From an uncultured bacterium (GTDB lineage: Bacteria; Patescibacteriota; Minisyncoccia; Minisyncoccales; UBA10102): DNA of 40,971 bases. The stretch is taken from contig CAJXJI010000003.1 of NCBI GenBank assembly GCA_913054235.1, forward strand, positions 1 through 40,971, read 5' to 3'. Under the pieces are notes generated by a model. The model had not been told where the DNA came from. It did not search any database and saw only the letters and a list, made by a program, of their open reading frames with translations. Shown one piece after another: positions 14,689-22,216 of the stretch. Within the stretch, counting starts at the first letter, position 1; each line of letters opens with the position of its first letter. A program made the position numbers and the translations under genes.

Positions 14689-15626
14689 AGATACAGGAAA
14701 TTTATCAAAAGGCAATAGAAATGGGAATTGATGCTGATTTTCGCTCCAAAGAGGATGTGGCGAAAGTTTTGGGGCGCAACAAAAAGAAATTTGAAAAGCT
14801 TTCTGAGGAACAAAAAAAAGAGTTTGATCAAGAATCTTTAACCAATCCATACTCTGATACCAGAGTTTTGCATATAGCAGAGGATAAAGAGATAAAAAAA
14901 GTAATGGTTGGTATTGATATTGAGCCAGCAGAACTTCTCATTGCAAAGCAATTAGGAGATATTGATCTTGTTATTTCTCATCATCCAATAGGCAGGGCCT
15001 TAGCAGATATGCACGAGGTAATGGAGCTTCAAGCTGATTTGTATAGTAAGTATGGAGTGCCAATTAATGTTGGAGAAGCACTTACAAAAGAGCGTCTTGG
15101 AGAAGTTGCTCGAGGTGTAAATCCAAGAAACAATTGGCGCACCGTGGACGCAGCTCGTATTCTTAATATGAATCTTATGTGTCTCCATACTGTTGCAGAT
15201 AATATTTCAGGAAACTTTGTGCGAGAAAAGCTTGAAGCAGGAGCTCCTGAGCAACTGGAAGATTTAATGAAAGTTTTAAGTGATATTGAAGAGTATAAAG
15301 AGGCAATTTTAAGAGGGGTTGGTCCTCGGATATTTGTAGGGAACTTGGAGAATCGATGTGGAAAGATTCTGGTTAATATGACAGGAGGCACTGATCCTTC
15401 TCCTAAAATGTACGAACGGATTGGGCATGCTGGAATTGGAACAGTTGTGGATATGCATGTTGCGGAGGATGCAAAAAAGGAGGCAGAAACAGCTCATCTT
15501 AATGTAGTTGTGGCAGGACACATGTCTTCTGATTCTATTGGTATGAACCTCATTTTAGATGAACTTAAAAAGCAAGGAATGGAAATTGTTCCTTGCGGAG
15601 GTCTCTTTCGAATTTCTCGAACGTAA
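14685..15626 (+). CDS. NIF3-like (YbgI/DUF34) metal-binding protein
   Basis: This 313-residue protein belongs to the NIF3 family, whose members form toroidal hexamers with a di-metal centre. The family has been linked to GTP cyclohydrolase-like or metal-buffering roles, and its function is not settled. Visible motifs are VMVGIDIEPAELLIAK, the metal site LVISHHPIG, the middle helical insertion, GTDPSPKMYERIGHAGI, and the C-terminal VVVAGHMSSDSIGMNLI with its conserved histidine. The N-terminus has about 60 extra helical residues. It is coupled by ATGA overlap to the small basic protein. Confidence 0.88.
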   Translation: MKIQEIYQKAIEMGIDADFRSKEDVAKVLGRNKKKFEKLSEEQKKEFDQESLTNPYSDTRVLHIAEDKEIKKVMVGIDIEPAELLIAKQLGDIDLVISHHPIGRALADMHEVMELQADLYSKYGVPINVGEALTKERLGEVARGVNPRNNWRTVDAARILNMNLMCLHTVADNISGNFVREKLEAGAPEQLEDLMKVLSDIEEYKEAILRGVGPRIFVGNLENRCGKILVNMTGGTDPSPKMYERIGHAGIGTVVDMHVAEDAKKEAETAHLNVVVAGHMSSDSIGMNLILDELKKQGMEIVPCGGLFRISRT

Positions 15627-15631
15627 GGCCG

Positions 15632-15659
15632 TTTGACTATCTTTCTTACATGCTACAAT
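15632..15659 (+). promoter_or_regulatory. Promoter of the EF-Tu domain 2-like gene
   Basis: TTTGAC (15632-15637), a 16-nt spacer and TACAAT (15654-15659), preceded by the extended TGC, lie exactly 7 nt before the ATG at 15667. Transcription should start on the A of the ATG. Confidence 0.7.
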
Positions 15660-15666
15660 AAAACAT

Positions 15667-15972
15667 ATGGTAAAGAAAAAACCAAAAGTAAAAAAGACGG
15701 TTAAAAAGAAAATAGTTTTAAAAACTCAAGAAAAGCCAATTGGCAAGGTTTCTCACTATTTTGACAAGATTAAGGTAGCTGCTATTAAATTAAAGGCTCC
15801 ATTGAAAAAGGGTGACACTATTCGTATTGAGGGTGGAACTCTAATGATTAAGGTAAAGATTTCTTCTATGCAAAAGGATCATAAGCCTATAGCAAAAGCT
15901 AAAGCAAGAGATGAAATTGGAATTAAAGTTTTAAAAGTGGTTCGCGAAGGATACCGCGTTTTTAAGGTATAG
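15667..15972 (+). CDS. EF-Tu domain 2-like beta-barrel protein
   Basis: This 101-residue protein has a lysine-rich N-terminal tail of about 20 residues followed by a single beta-barrel: IGKVSHYFDKIKVAAIKLKA, PLKKGDTIRIEGGT, SSMQKDHKPIAKAKARDEIG and VREGYRVFKV. This matches the stand-alone translation-factor domain 2-like proteins (also found at the C-terminus of U32 peptidases). These presumably bind RNA or ribosomes, but their role is unproven. It has its own leaderless promoter. The GTPase domain is absent, and the length is normal for the stand-alone form. Confidence 0.82.
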   Translation: MVKKKPKVKKTVKKKIVLKTQEKPIGKVSHYFDKIKVAAIKLKAPLKKGDTIRIEGGTLMIKVKISSMQKDHKPIAKAKARDEIGIKVLKVVREGYRVFKV

Positions 15973-16015
15973 AAATTTAGGCAAGATAACGAGAAAATAA
16001 GAGCAGCCAAATAAT

Positions 16016-16369
16016 ATGGTCACAGAAAGATTTCATCATATTCTCGATTTAGAAAATTGTAATGGGAATATTGAGGACCCTAAGGCGTTAATAAGTTTTG
16101 TTGAAAAAATTGCCTCTGCAATAGAAATGAAAATAATAGGAGGCCCAATTATTCAAGAAGGCGTAAAGGATAACCCTGGCCTAAGCGTGTTAGCTCTTGT
16201 TGATCTTTCACATATTTCTGTGCACACCTTTACTAAATACAAGGAAGCTTTAGTAGATGTTTTTTCTTGCAAGGAGTACGACAAGGAAAAGGTATTGGAA
16301 ATTAGTAAGGAATTTTTTGCTACTCCTGAAACAAAAATTCGTCACAAGGAAGTTTGGTGGGGTAAGTAA
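16016..16369 (+). CDS. S-adenosylmethionine decarboxylase-like protein
   Basis: This 117-residue protein resembles prokaryotic AdoMet decarboxylase (SpeD), a self-cleaving pyruvoyl enzyme of spermidine synthesis. The family core GLSVLALVDLSHISVHTF and ALVDVFSCKEYD align with the usual GVSGVVVISESHLTIHTW and AAIDLFTCG. Ser65 (pyruvoyl precursor), His70 and Cys85 are kept, but the residue before the cleavage serine, normally Glu, is Leu64. That may alter or abolish self-processing. No spermidine synthase or other polyamine gene is nearby, so the physiological role is uncertain. Confidence 0.8.
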   Translation: MVTERFHHILDLENCNGNIEDPKALISFVEKIASAIEMKIIGGPIIQEGVKDNPGLSVLALVDLSHISVHTFTKYKEALVDVFSCKEYDKEKVLEISKEFFATPETKIRHKEVWWGK

Positions 16370-16392
16370 AACAGAAGGACACAATAGCATAA

Positions 16393-17529
16393 ATGAATAA
16401 CAGGTTTTTACTTGCACTGTCCATTTTAGTAGGCACTATTATTGGTGGGGGAATATTTGCACTCCCCTATGTTTTTTCACAGAGCGGGATTGTGCCCGCC
16501 CTTTTTTATTTTATACTTCTTGGAGGAGCAGTAATATTGCTCCATTTGTTTTTTGGAGAGGTTTGCTTGCGAACGAAAGAAAAGGCACGATTGATTGGAT
16601 ATGCCAGTAAATATCTTGGTTCATGGGGTAAGGGTTTAGCTACGTTCTCTACCTTATTTTGGATTATAGGGACTCTCTTGGTGTACATTATTTTGGCAGG
16701 TGACTTTCTCTATATTATTTTAGGAGAGATAATTCCTTTTTCCCAGACTGCTTTTTCTCTGTTATTTTGGGCACTACTTTCGTTTTTCATTCTTCGAGGA
16801 ATTCAATTAATAGCCAAGGCTGAGCTTATAATGAATATTGTATTATTTGCTGGTATTTTTCTCATTTTTTTCTTTGCTACGCCTCATATACAATTAAAAA
16901 ACTTTTCTCTCATCAATACAGATAATCTCTTTTTGCCCTATGGCGTTATTTTGTTTGCTTTGGCAGGATGGCCTGCTATACCAGAGATCGTAGATTTCTT
17001 TAAGGGAAAACATGAGAAAAGAAATATTGATAACGTTATTGTTATTGCTGGAGTGATTATCATTGCGCTCTATCTTGCATTTTCCTTGTTCGTGGTGGGG
17101 GTTTCGGGAAGCGCAACCTCTCCCGATGCTTTGCAAGGATTAATACCATTTTTGGGGAAGGGGGTGATTGTTTTGGGATCTGTGCTTGGACTTACTGCTA
17201 TTGCAGCTTCCTTCTTGATCTTAGGGAATTATTTGAAAAATTCCTTGAGGTATGATTTTCATTTTCCGTATATTTTTTCAGCTGGTATTTCAATCATTGC
17301 TCCCTTACTATTATTTTTGATTGGATTTCAAGAGTTTATCTTAGTGCTAAGTATTGTTGGCCTTATAGCTGTGATTGATGGTGTACTCATTGTTGCTTTG
17401 TTTTTGAAAGTAAAAAATAAAGGGACAAGGGAGCCAGAATATGAGCTTCGTATTCCTCGATTCCTTCCTTACCTGGTAGCCATTGTATTAATAGGAGGAG
17501 CAATAGTAGAGCTTCTTTCTTTTTTATGA
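16393..17529 (+). CDS. Aromatic/hydroxy amino-acid permease family protein
   Basis: This 378-residue integral membrane protein has about 11 hydrophobic helices. The first helix carries the amino-acid/polyamine transporter signature GTIIGGGIFALPYVF. The overall pattern, including FALAGWPAIPEIVDFFKG in the middle, resembles the tyrosine/tryptophan permease group (HAAAP/AAAP superfamily). It probably imports an amino acid with H+ or Na+. CPR bacteria usually cannot make most amino acids, so such uptake fits. Its stop overlaps the start of a 33-residue membrane peptide (ATGA). Confidence 0.82.
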   Translation: MNNRFLLALSILVGTIIGGGIFALPYVFSQSGIVPALFYFILLGGAVILLHLFFGEVCLRTKEKARLIGYASKYLGSWGKGLATFSTLFWIIGTLLVYIILAGDFLYIILGEIIPFSQTAFSLLFWALLSFFILRGIQLIAKAELIMNIVLFAGIFLIFFFATPHIQLKNFSLINTDNLFLPYGVILFALAGWPAIPEIVDFFKGKHEKRNIDNVIVIAGVIIIALYLAFSLFVVGVSGSATSPDALQGLIPFLGKGVIVLGSVLGLTAIAASFLILGNYLKNSLRYDFHFPYIFSAGISIIAPLLLFLIGFQEFILVLSIVGLIAVIDGVLIVALFLKVKNKGTREPEYELRIPRFLPYLVAIVLIGGAIVELLSFL

Positions 17530-17627
17530 TAGATAATATTTTAACAGTTTTATTCTTGATTGTAGGTCCCGTGGTGTTTATTCTTTGGATGTTGAGCGCA
17601 CAACTTGCACCCATATTGGAAGGATAA
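17526..17627 (+). CDS. 33-residue single-span membrane peptide
   Basis: The ATG at 17526 overlaps the permease stop (ATGA) and the frame ends at TAA 17625-17627, just before the acylphosphatase start. The peptide starts MIDNILTVLFLIVGPVVFIL and ends with QLAPILEG: one membrane helix with short polar ends. Placement between two overlapping genes, a clean start and stop, and a short exact fit argue for a real coding unit. It could be a small permease subunit or regulator. No homologue was recognised. Confidence 0.55.
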   Translation: MIDNILTVLFLIVGPVVFILWMLSAQLAPILEG

Positions 17628-17629
17628 TT

Positions 17630-17917
17630 ATGCAAAATACTCGTTTTCATCTACTTATCTCAGGAAGGGTGCAAGGGGTTTTGTTTAGGCAAGGCGCAAG
17701 AGCAAAAGCCTTGGAACTTGGATTAACTGGATTTGCAAAGAATTTACTAGATGGAAAAGTTGAAATTATAGTTGAAGGACCAAAAGAAAAAGTAAAAGAG
17801 TTTATAGAATGGACAAATAAAGGACCTGGTCTTGCCAGGGTGGATAATGCTGAAATGGCAGAAGAAGAGTACACCGGAGAGTTTGAAGGATTTGTGGCTC
17901 GTGAGTTTGGGTTTTAG
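17630..17917 (+). CDS. acyP: Acylphosphatase
   Basis: This 95-residue protein hydrolyses the carboxyl-phosphate bond of acylphosphates such as acetyl- or carbamoyl-phosphate. The active-site arginine and asparagine lie in the standard motif: SGRVQGVLFRQGARAKALEL, then GLTGFAKNLLDGKVEIIVEG. The ATG at 17630 is chosen because GGAAGGA precedes it by 5 nt and the family starts there. An upstream in-frame ATG at 17585 lies within the small membrane peptide's frame region. It is the last gene of the permease unit. Confidence 0.93.
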   Translation: MQNTRFHLLISGRVQGVLFRQGARAKALELGLTGFAKNLLDGKVEIIVEGPKEKVKEFIEWTNKGPGLARVDNAEMAEEEYTGEFEGFVAREFGF

Positions 17918-17942
17918 ACAAAAAGGTGTAGTTTTAAGGGGT

Positions 17943-17971
17943 TTGATACCAACTTGACGTTCTGCTATAAT
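17943..17971 (+). promoter_or_regulatory. Promoter of the membrane protein-VIT pair
   Basis: TTGATA (17943-17948), a 17-nt spacer and consensus TATAAT (17966-17971) with extended TGC. The start would be about 17978, giving a leader of about 7 nt before the ATG at 17986. Confidence 0.75.
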
Positions 17972-17985
17972 AGGAAGCGTACAAG

Positions 17986-18375
17986 ATGAGAAGAATTGTT
18001 GCAAAAATACCACGAACACAGATTATGCAGGCTGTTCCTAGAGCGTCTTTGGGAGCTTTGCCTATGCTTATTTCTTTTGAATTAGGATTTGCCTTGCTTG
18101 CAGGATACTTTGCGGCTCGCTTTATTGCAGGAAGGAAAACCTCTGCGCCCAATTGGAAGCATATTCCTTCTTTAGTGTTTAGCGTGGGAGACTGGCGAGT
18201 ACATCTTCATCATTGGTTAATCTTTTTAGCCATCTTTATTACAGCTGCTATTGCCAGCTTTTTTATTGTTTCTCCGTTTGCGTTTTATGGCTTTTTGGGT
18301 GGGGTTATTGTTCAAGGAGTGTTTCACTACGATGATTGGCCCAAGGTGGTTGTTCGCAAACAAAAGAGCTCATGA
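17986..18375 (+). CDS. Hypothetical multi-span membrane protein with HHW and HYDDW motifs
   Basis: This 129-residue protein has a basic N-terminus and about four hydrophobic segments. Between them lie clustered polar residues: GDWRVHLHHWLIFLA and a C-terminal VIVQGVFHYDDWPKVV. Histidines and aspartates next to membrane helices could bind a metal. Its stop overlaps the start of the VIT-type transporter (ATGA), so both should be made together from the strong promoter upstream. Family unknown; a role with the metal transporter is positional inference. Confidence 0.75.
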   Translation: MRRIVAKIPRTQIMQAVPRASLGALPMLISFELGFALLAGYFAARFIAGRKTSAPNWKHIPSLVFSVGDWRVHLHHWLIFLAIFITAAIASFFIVSPFAFYGFLGGVIVQGVFHYDDWPKVVVRKQKSS

Positions 18376-18935
18376 TACTCAAGGAATTTTTCCTGCGATT
18401 TAAAGAGGGCGTCTATATCGGAGATTTCGTATATGGAGCAAACGATGGCATTGTTACCACGTTTGCTGTAGTGGCAGGAGCTGCAGGAGCACTCTTGTCT
18501 CCTGGTATTGTTATTATACTGGGGCTTGCTTCTTTGGGGGCAGATGCTTTTTCCATGGGAGCGTCCAATTTCTTGGCGATTCGTTCTGAGAAAGAATTGG
18601 AAAAAAAGAAAAAACTGCAAAACAACGAAGAGATTCCTAATAACGATATAGTTACTCCTTTGCAGCATGGAGGAGTAACGTTTACGGCTTTCATGGTAGC
18701 TGGAGCAGCTCCTCTTATTCCCTATCTATTTTTAATATCATCTTCTCAGCAGTTTTTAATTTCTAGCGTATTAGCTGCTGTTACTTTTTTTGTGGTAGGA
18801 AGTATTCGCACTCTTATCACTGGAGGGAATTTTATAAAAGCGGGATTGGAGATGCTGTTGATAGGAGGCGTTGCAGCAGGGTTTGCCTATGGAATTGGCT
18901 TTGGAGTAAAAACAATGTTTGGAATTATTCTGTAA
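18372..18935 (+). CDS. VIT1/CCC1-family iron/manganese transporter
   Basis: This 187-residue membrane protein from the ATG at 18372 (ATGA overlap with the previous gene) has five likely helices. Helix 1 carries the family signature DFVYGANDGIVTTFAVVAGA. It is followed by LGLASLGADAFSMGASNFLA, a charged loop (RSEKELEKKKKLQNNEE) at the position of the cytosolic metal-binding region, and glycine-rich C-terminal helices. Family members move Fe2+ or Mn2+ out of the cytosol. The metal loop is shorter than in plant VIT1. An upstream in-frame start at 18336 would overlap the neighbour needlessly. Confidence 0.87.
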   Translation: MILKEFFLRFKEGVYIGDFVYGANDGIVTTFAVVAGAAGALLSPGIVIILGLASLGADAFSMGASNFLAIRSEKELEKKKKLQNNEEIPNNDIVTPLQHGGVTFTAFMVAGAAPLIPYLFLISSSQQFLISSVLAAVTFFVVGSIRTLITGGNFIKAGLEMLLIGGVAAGFAYGIGFGVKTMFGIIL

Positions 18936-18936
18936 C

Positions 18937-18990
18937 ATGGAAATTATTACAAAAAATCCAGAATTGTATTCTTTTGAAAAGAAAAAGTGA
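18937..18990 (+). CDS. Possible 17-residue leader peptide
   Basis: The ATG directly after the VIT stop encodes MEIITKNPELYSFEKKK and ends at TGA 18988-18990, four nt before the nuclease ATG at 18995. It may couple translation of the nuclease to the VIT gene, or be a chance ORF. It lies in a different frame from the nuclease, so it could also reflect an old frameshift at the nuclease N-terminus. Confidence 0.25.
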   Translation: MEIITKNPELYSFEKKK

Positions 18991-18994
18991 ATGT

Positions 18995-19735
18995 ATGAGT
19001 ATTGATTACTTCAAACATAGGTATGGATATGAGGTAGAGGGTATGTGGATGCCAAGGGTAACTGCGATTACCTCGCTCATATCAAGACCTTTTTTTGCTG
19101 GAAGCTATCGCTCAGCTGAGTGGGGGAACAAGGTACACTATGCTGTTGAAAAAATTCTAAAAGAAGAGATGCATGAGGCAGAAAAAGAAATTGAGCCTAC
19201 CCTTCGTGTTTTTGAACAATGGAGAAAGGAATACACCGTGCGTATTATAAGTCCAAAAGAGGATATTGAGTGTAAGGTATATGACTTTGAGAATGGGTAT
19301 GCAGGGACCGTAGACATGGTAGCTGAAGTACAGGGAACAAGAGGAATCGTAGATTTAAAAACTGGAAATGCCATAAGAGATGAGCATTCTTTGCAAACCG
19401 CAGCTTACCTTAATGCATATAATAAAGGGGTTCAAAAAAAGCTTCAGGCAAAAACTCGATGGATTTTGCGTATTGATCAATATGAAGAGTGTAAAGGATG
19501 TTTGGCTAAAAGGAGCATGAAAAGTGGGAAAGAGCGAATCTCTGGGGGGAATGAATGGTGTAATCATCAATGGTCTTACGCAAAAGGAGAAACCGAGTTT
19601 GTGGAACTTGAAGGAAAAGAAGAGGACTTTCAGGCATTTCTTGCAGCAAAGGAGGTGTGGGAGTGGTACCATCGAGCATTTTTAAGAAAAGTTGCAAACT
19701 ACCCCAAAAACGTTATGCAAAAAGTATTAATATAA
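18995..19735 (+). CDS. PD-(D/E)XK superfamily nuclease (RecB/Cas4-like)
   Basis: From the ATG at 18995 the product has 246 residues; an in-frame TTG at 18974 is less likely. The N-terminal YGYEVEGMWMPRVTAITSLI resembles the start of single-domain RecB-like nucleases. The catalytic core reads WGNKVHYAVEKIL, YAGTVDMVAEVQ (metal-binding Asp), GIVDLKTGNA (the D-x-K motif) and QTAAYLNAY (the downstream Gln/Tyr motif). A cluster of cysteines (EECKGCLAKR, NEWCNHQW) could bind zinc or an iron-sulphur cluster, but the spacing is not typical Cas4. No CRISPR array or cas gene is nearby, so a DNA repair role is more likely. Confidence 0.82.
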   Translation: MSIDYFKHRYGYEVEGMWMPRVTAITSLISRPFFAGSYRSAEWGNKVHYAVEKILKEEMHEAEKEIEPTLRVFEQWRKEYTVRIISPKEDIECKVYDFENGYAGTVDMVAEVQGTRGIVDLKTGNAIRDEHSLQTAAYLNAYNKGVQKKLQAKTRWILRIDQYEECKGCLAKRSMKSGKERISGGNEWCNHQWSYAKGETEFVELEGKEEDFQAFLAAKEVWEWYHRAFLRKVANYPKNVMQKVLI

Positions 19736-19737
19736 TT

Positions 19738-20073
19738 ATGCAAAAGATTCTTGGATTTATCCTCCTTGCAGCAGGCATAGGTATTATTCTCTATTCGCTT
19801 TTTTCCTCATATCTGATTTTTACTGGAACTAATGATGCGCCAGAACTCTTTTTAGTTGCCAAGGAGGAATCTGTGGGCTCTTCTTTTTCTGTTGGCTCTC
19901 TTGAAGATTTACAAAATCAGCTTCCTGACTTGCTCGGGCAACAATTGGAGGGATTCCTGCCAGCAGGCAGTATTGCGCAAATGCTAAATTTTGCTGTTTG
20001 GTCTATGTTTGCAAGCCTCCTTTTATTTGGAGGTTCGCTCATAGCTGGCATTGGAGTAAAGCTCGTAAAATGA
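19738..20073 (+). CDS. Hypothetical two-span membrane protein
   Basis: From the ATG at 19738 the product has 111 residues: an N-terminal helix (ILGFILLAAGIGIILYSLFS), a polar loop of about 50 residues (SLEDLQNQLPDLLGQQLEG) and a second helix near the C-terminus (MFASLLLFGGSLIAGIGV). The loop should face outside. It starts 2 nt after the nuclease gene, and its stop overlaps the endonuclease Q ATG (ATGA), so it sits in a tight operon with two DNA-processing enzymes. Function unknown. Confidence 0.75.
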   Translation: MQKILGFILLAAGIGIILYSLFSSYLIFTGTNDAPELFLVAKEESVGSSFSVGSLEDLQNQLPDLLGQQLEGFLPAGSIAQMLNFAVWSMFASLLLFGGSLIAGIGVKLVK

Positions 20074-21314
20074 AATTAGTTGCTGATTTCCATATCCATT
20101 CTCGATTCGCAAGAGCTACCTCAAAAGAGATGAATCTTTGCAATCTTGATTTATGGGCTCAGAAGAAAGGTATTCAGGTTATGGGAACAGGAGACTTTAC
20201 GCACCCTTTATGGCTCAAAGAATTAAAAGAGGAACTGGAGCCAGCAGAGGAAGGATTGTATAAAAGAAAAGAAGGAGGCAAGACCAGATTTGTTTTTTCA
20301 AGTGAAATCAGTTGCATTTATAAAAAGGGAGGTAAAGTTAGAAAGGTTCATCTTCTCCTGATAGTTCCGTCTATAGTTGCAGTAGAGAAAATAAATACAC
20401 AACTTTCTTTAATAGGGAATCTCAAATCTGATGGTAGGCCTATTTTGGGGCTGGATGCAAAGGAGGCAGTAAGGATTGTACTGGAAGCTGATCCGTCTTC
20501 TTTGGTAGTCCCAGCTCATATTTGGACTCCATGGTTTGCTGTGTTTGGTTCAAAGTCAGGGTTTGATTCTTTAAAGGAGTGTTTTGATGAATACACAAAA
20601 TATATCTATGCAATTGAAACTGGATTATCCTCTGACCCTCAAATGAACTGGAGATTATCTGCACTGGATAACATTACTTTTTTAAGCAATTCAGACTCTC
20701 ATTCTTTGCCAAAGATTGGAAGAGAGGTAAATGTTTTTGATACAAAGTTAAGCTATCCTGCGCTGCGAGAGGCTATTGTAAAAAAAGATCCAAAGAAATT
20801 TCTGTATACTGTAGAGTTCTTTCCAGAAGAGGGAAAGTATCATTATGATGGCCATCGTTTATGTAATGTGGTAATGAGTCCAGAGGAATCAAAAAAGCAG
20901 AACAATCAGTGTCATGTGTGCAAGAGGCCGCTGACTATAGGAGTACTTAATCGTGTAGCAGAGTTGGCTGATCGAAGAGAAGGAGAAAAACCAAAGAATG
21001 TCATTCCCTACAAATCCCTTATTCCTCTGCAGGAAATTATTGCAGATGCTCAACATCAAGGGGTTGGTACAAAGCGAGGAAAAGTGGAGTATGAAAAACT
21101 CATTTTGCAGATTGGAACTGAGTTTACTGTCTTGCTGGATGCGACAGAAGAGGAATTGACCAAAGTAACTTCGCCGGAAATTGCACAAGGAATTTTGCGA
21201 GTGCGAGAGGGGAAAGTAAAGATTGAACCTGGGTATGATGGAGAGTATGGTAAAATTCAAATCTTTAATAAAGAGGAAGAGCAAGGTGTCGCCATGCAAA
21301 AGTCTTTGCTTTGA
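20070..21314 (+). CDS. Endonuclease Q (EndoQ), PHP-fold repair nuclease
   Basis: From the ATG at 20070 the product has 414 residues. The start LVADFHIHSRFARATSKEMN, followed by GTGDFTHPLWLKELKEELEP, is the PHP-type metal site typical of EndoQ (related to Bacillus YqxK). Later elements are SSEISCIY, VPAHIWTPWF, FLSNSDSHSLPKIGREV and a zinc-binding region (HRLCNV with CHVCKRP). EndoQ is known to cleave 5' of deaminated bases (uracil, hypoxanthine, xanthine) and abasic sites. The C-terminal extension (helix-hairpin-helix-like) is kept. The -35 of the next gene overlaps its stop. Confidence 0.88.
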   Translation: MKLVADFHIHSRFARATSKEMNLCNLDLWAQKKGIQVMGTGDFTHPLWLKELKEELEPAEEGLYKRKEGGKTRFVFSSEISCIYKKGGKVRKVHLLLIVPSIVAVEKINTQLSLIGNLKSDGRPILGLDAKEAVRIVLEADPSSLVVPAHIWTPWFAVFGSKSGFDSLKECFDEYTKYIYAIETGLSSDPQMNWRLSALDNITFLSNSDSHSLPKIGREVNVFDTKLSYPALREAIVKKDPKKFLYTVEFFPEEGKYHYDGHRLCNVVMSPEESKKQNNQCHVCKRPLTIGVLNRVAELADRREGEKPKNVIPYKSLIPLQEIIADAQHQGVGTKRGKVEYEKLILQIGTEFTVLLDATEEELTKVTSPEIAQGILRVREGKVKIEPGYDGEYGKIQIFNKEEEQGVAMQKSLL

Positions 21315-21338
21315 CACTTTCCTTACTTTCTGTACAAT
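21311..21338 (+). promoter_or_regulatory. Promoter of the PRTase-Lrp gene
   Basis: TTGACA (21311-21316), a 16-nt spacer and TACAAT (21333-21338) end 6 nt before the ATG at 21345. The -35 contains the endonuclease Q TGA. The message should be leaderless. Confidence 0.75.
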
Positions 21339-21344
21339 GTTTTT

Positions 21345-22202
21345 ATGAAGGATATTTTAAAATACGAACCTATTCAGCGCTTTCTTAAAGGGGTAGGAGA
21401 GGATGTTAAGAAGTATTTTGGCAAGGATCCTGGTTGCATCATCTATCTTGAGCCCAATGGTATTTGGTATGCTTTAGCCTTACATGAATGGCTTATAGGG
21501 CAGAAGAAAAATATCACGTTGCTTGCCATGGAAGACGACGCAGCAAATTTAAAAGAGAAGGAGGTGCGAGGCAGAAAAGTACTGGTGGTCGATGGAGATG
21601 TTGTTACTGGCAAGGCGTATAAAAGATCTATGGAGGGATTACGTCAGAGAAAAGAAAACCTAAAAATCAAAGATATAAAATTTGCAACGTATATTGATCG
21701 GCAAAACTTAGCAGATTTCTCTATCTGGAAATATACACCAGAGGCTATCTGGCATTTGGATCGATTTGATGCAAAAGATCTGCAGATTATTTCTTTTTTG
21801 GCAATAGATGGAAGAATGTCTTTTGTTGAAATAGGTAAAAAAATTCGCTTAAGTGCAGTTTCGGTAAAAAATAGAGTCGCTTTGTTAAAAGAACGTGTGT
21901 TAAGAGTACGAGCTACTCTGAACATTGATCATCTTTATACTATAGCAGCGCATCTTCAGATTGAGGGAGATGAGAAGGCGACACCTCGTTTAATAGAGAG
22001 GATGGAGAGCTTGCAGGAGGTATATCACATAGCTAAGATTACAGGAAGGTATAATCTATTGATAAGTGTTCTGGGGAGAAATTTGGAGGATATTGAGCGT
22101 TTTGTAGAAAAAGAGATACGAAGAGCCCCTGGTATTAATCGCTTTGAAGTTTACATTGGAGAAATTCCTTCTCTTCCAAAAACTGTTCGACCAAGATTGT
22201 AG
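21345..22202 (+). CDS. Phosphoribosyltransferase-Lrp/AsnC fusion regulator
   Basis: This 285-residue protein has two parts. Residues 1-140 look like a type I phosphoribosyltransferase: CIIYLEPNGIWYALALHEWL, acidic LLAMEDDAAN, then a PRPP-loop-like KVLVVDGDVVTGKAYKRS (79-95). From about 141 a full Lrp/AsnC regulator follows: HTH FDAKDLQIISFLAIDGRMSF, IRLSAVSVKNRVALL, then a RAM effector domain ending in FEVYIGEIPSLP. It may sense a nucleotide or PRPP and control transcription. The PRPP loop has Gly-Asp in place of the usual Asp-Asp, so catalysis is doubtful. It has its own leaderless promoter. Confidence 0.82.
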   Translation: MKDILKYEPIQRFLKGVGEDVKKYFGKDPGCIIYLEPNGIWYALALHEWLIGQKKNITLLAMEDDAANLKEKEVRGRKVLVVDGDVVTGKAYKRSMEGLRQRKENLKIKDIKFATYIDRQNLADFSIWKYTPEAIWHLDRFDAKDLQIISFLAIDGRMSFVEIGKKIRLSAVSVKNRVALLKERVLRVRATLNIDHLYTIAAHLQIEGDEKATPRLIERMESLQEVYHIAKITGRYNLLISVLGRNLEDIERFVEKEIRRAPGINRFEVYIGEIPSLPKTVRPRL

Positions 22203-22216
22203 GACAAAGGAAAGCC

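Noticed and set aside
18937-18995. Frameshift at the N-terminus of the nuclease gene
   Set aside because: The nuclease reads well from the ATG at 18995 with a family-like start, so the preceding 17-codon frame is more simply a leader or chance ORF.
18995-19735. Cas4 and a CRISPR-Cas locus
   Set aside because: The nuclease is RecB-like, but there is no array, no other cas gene, and the cysteine spacing does not fit Cas4.
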